Source of the DNA: Anaerolineae bacterium
GTDB taxonomy: Bacteria > Chloroflexota > Anaerolineae > Caldilineales > Caldilineaceae
NCBI GenBank assembly: GCA_030432295.1
Contig: JAUIHI010000027.1
Span: forward strand, 28,889-92,888
Length of the DNA stretch: 64,000 bases
Direction: 5' to 3'
Numbering within the stretch: position 1 is the stretch's first letter; every line of letters starts with the position of its first letter. The notes below the pieces were generated by a model, which ran no database searches, was not told the DNA's origin, and saw only the letters and a list, made by a program, of their open reading frames with translations. Shown one piece after another: positions 63,905 through 64,000 of this stretch. Made by a program: the position numbers and the translations under genes.

Positions 63905-64000
63905 ATGGTGGATAAAAACAGAATAGAAACGGATAGCAGAGCATCTTTACGCCGGGAAGACGGTGGTTTTGGTGGCAGGCCGACGACGCAGAAAGGCTTG
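63905..64000 (+). CDS. Possible 5' end of a gene running off the window
   Basis: An ATG at 63,905 opens a frame that stays open for 32 codons to the right edge (begins MVDKNRIETDSRASLRRED). Composition is plausible for a disordered N-terminus. No strong ribosome binding site is seen and no family can be named, so this is tentative. Confidence 0.25.
   Translation, partial: MVDKNRIETDSRASLRREDGGFGGRPTTQKGL

Overview
The window is a GC-rich (roughly 60%) bacterial chromosome segment. Its gene content and style fit a Chloroflexota lineage of the Anaerolineae/Caldilineae kind: a Thr/Pro-rich PA14 lipoprotein, a lone family-5 solute-binding protein beside secG, many catabolic dehydrogenases and amidohydrolases, and very many intergenic palindromes. 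I infer this assignment from gene content; no rRNA gene is present to settle it. No prophage, integrase, transposase or CRISPR array was seen.

Layout. 1-5,400: the end of a membrane protein, gyrB, a MazG-like pyrophosphohydrolase, the primary sigma factor and a methyltransferase. 5,454: a perfect parS site. 5,655-15,850: a thiolase, then an arginine block behind a strong promoter, a possible structured leader RNA and a terminator (paiB-like, argC, an rRNA methyltransferase, argB, argD, an acetylglutamate-synthase-like acetyltransferase, carA), an AT-rich spacer with three DnaA-box-like 9-mers, then an acetyltransferase and homoserine dehydrogenase. 16,000-19,850: a PA14 lipoprotein, an acetyltransferase and a PhnD-like protein. 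19,900-38,700: an accessory catabolic region with SDRs, a Gfo/Idh/MocA oxidoreductase, PdxA2-like plus DUF1537 kinase (a four-carbon acid-sugar pathway), a sialidase, a PhyH dioxygenase, DegT, ArsR, a LarA-like protein, a zinc dehydrogenase, a TIM-barrel isomerase, a Rieske protein and two amidohydrolases. It also holds a small autoregulated module (DUF7662-HTH protein plus a 58-residue protein) and a four-helix-bundle gene between inverted repeats. 38,983-44,010: secG, a peptide-type binding protein, a DivIC/FtsB-like protein and four tRNAs. 44,100-46,180: a CHAT protease-like protein. 46,450-51,810: a probable extracytoplasmic redox/metal cluster (acidic His/Asp-rich secreted protein, small membrane protein, ApbE, ferric-reductase-like heme protein, two-component system). 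51,940-64,000: a JAMM protease, rsmA, lepA, UXS-like decarboxylase, Lgt-like protein, xpt, two glutamine synthetases, a molybdopterin oxidoreductase and an open tail.

The most striking feature is a dense set of at least ten families of near-perfect palindromes. They occupy most intergenic gaps and in several places lie inside reading frames (DUF1537 kinase, rsmA, molybdopterin oxidoreductase, 5' end of the rRNA methyltransferase, 3' end of the four-helix-bundle gene). The best candidates for something undescribed are the 46.4-51.8 kb redox/metal cluster, the 27.3-28.2 kb regulator module with its repeated operator, and the four-helix-bundle gene framed by arms that also occur as a solo palindrome nearby.
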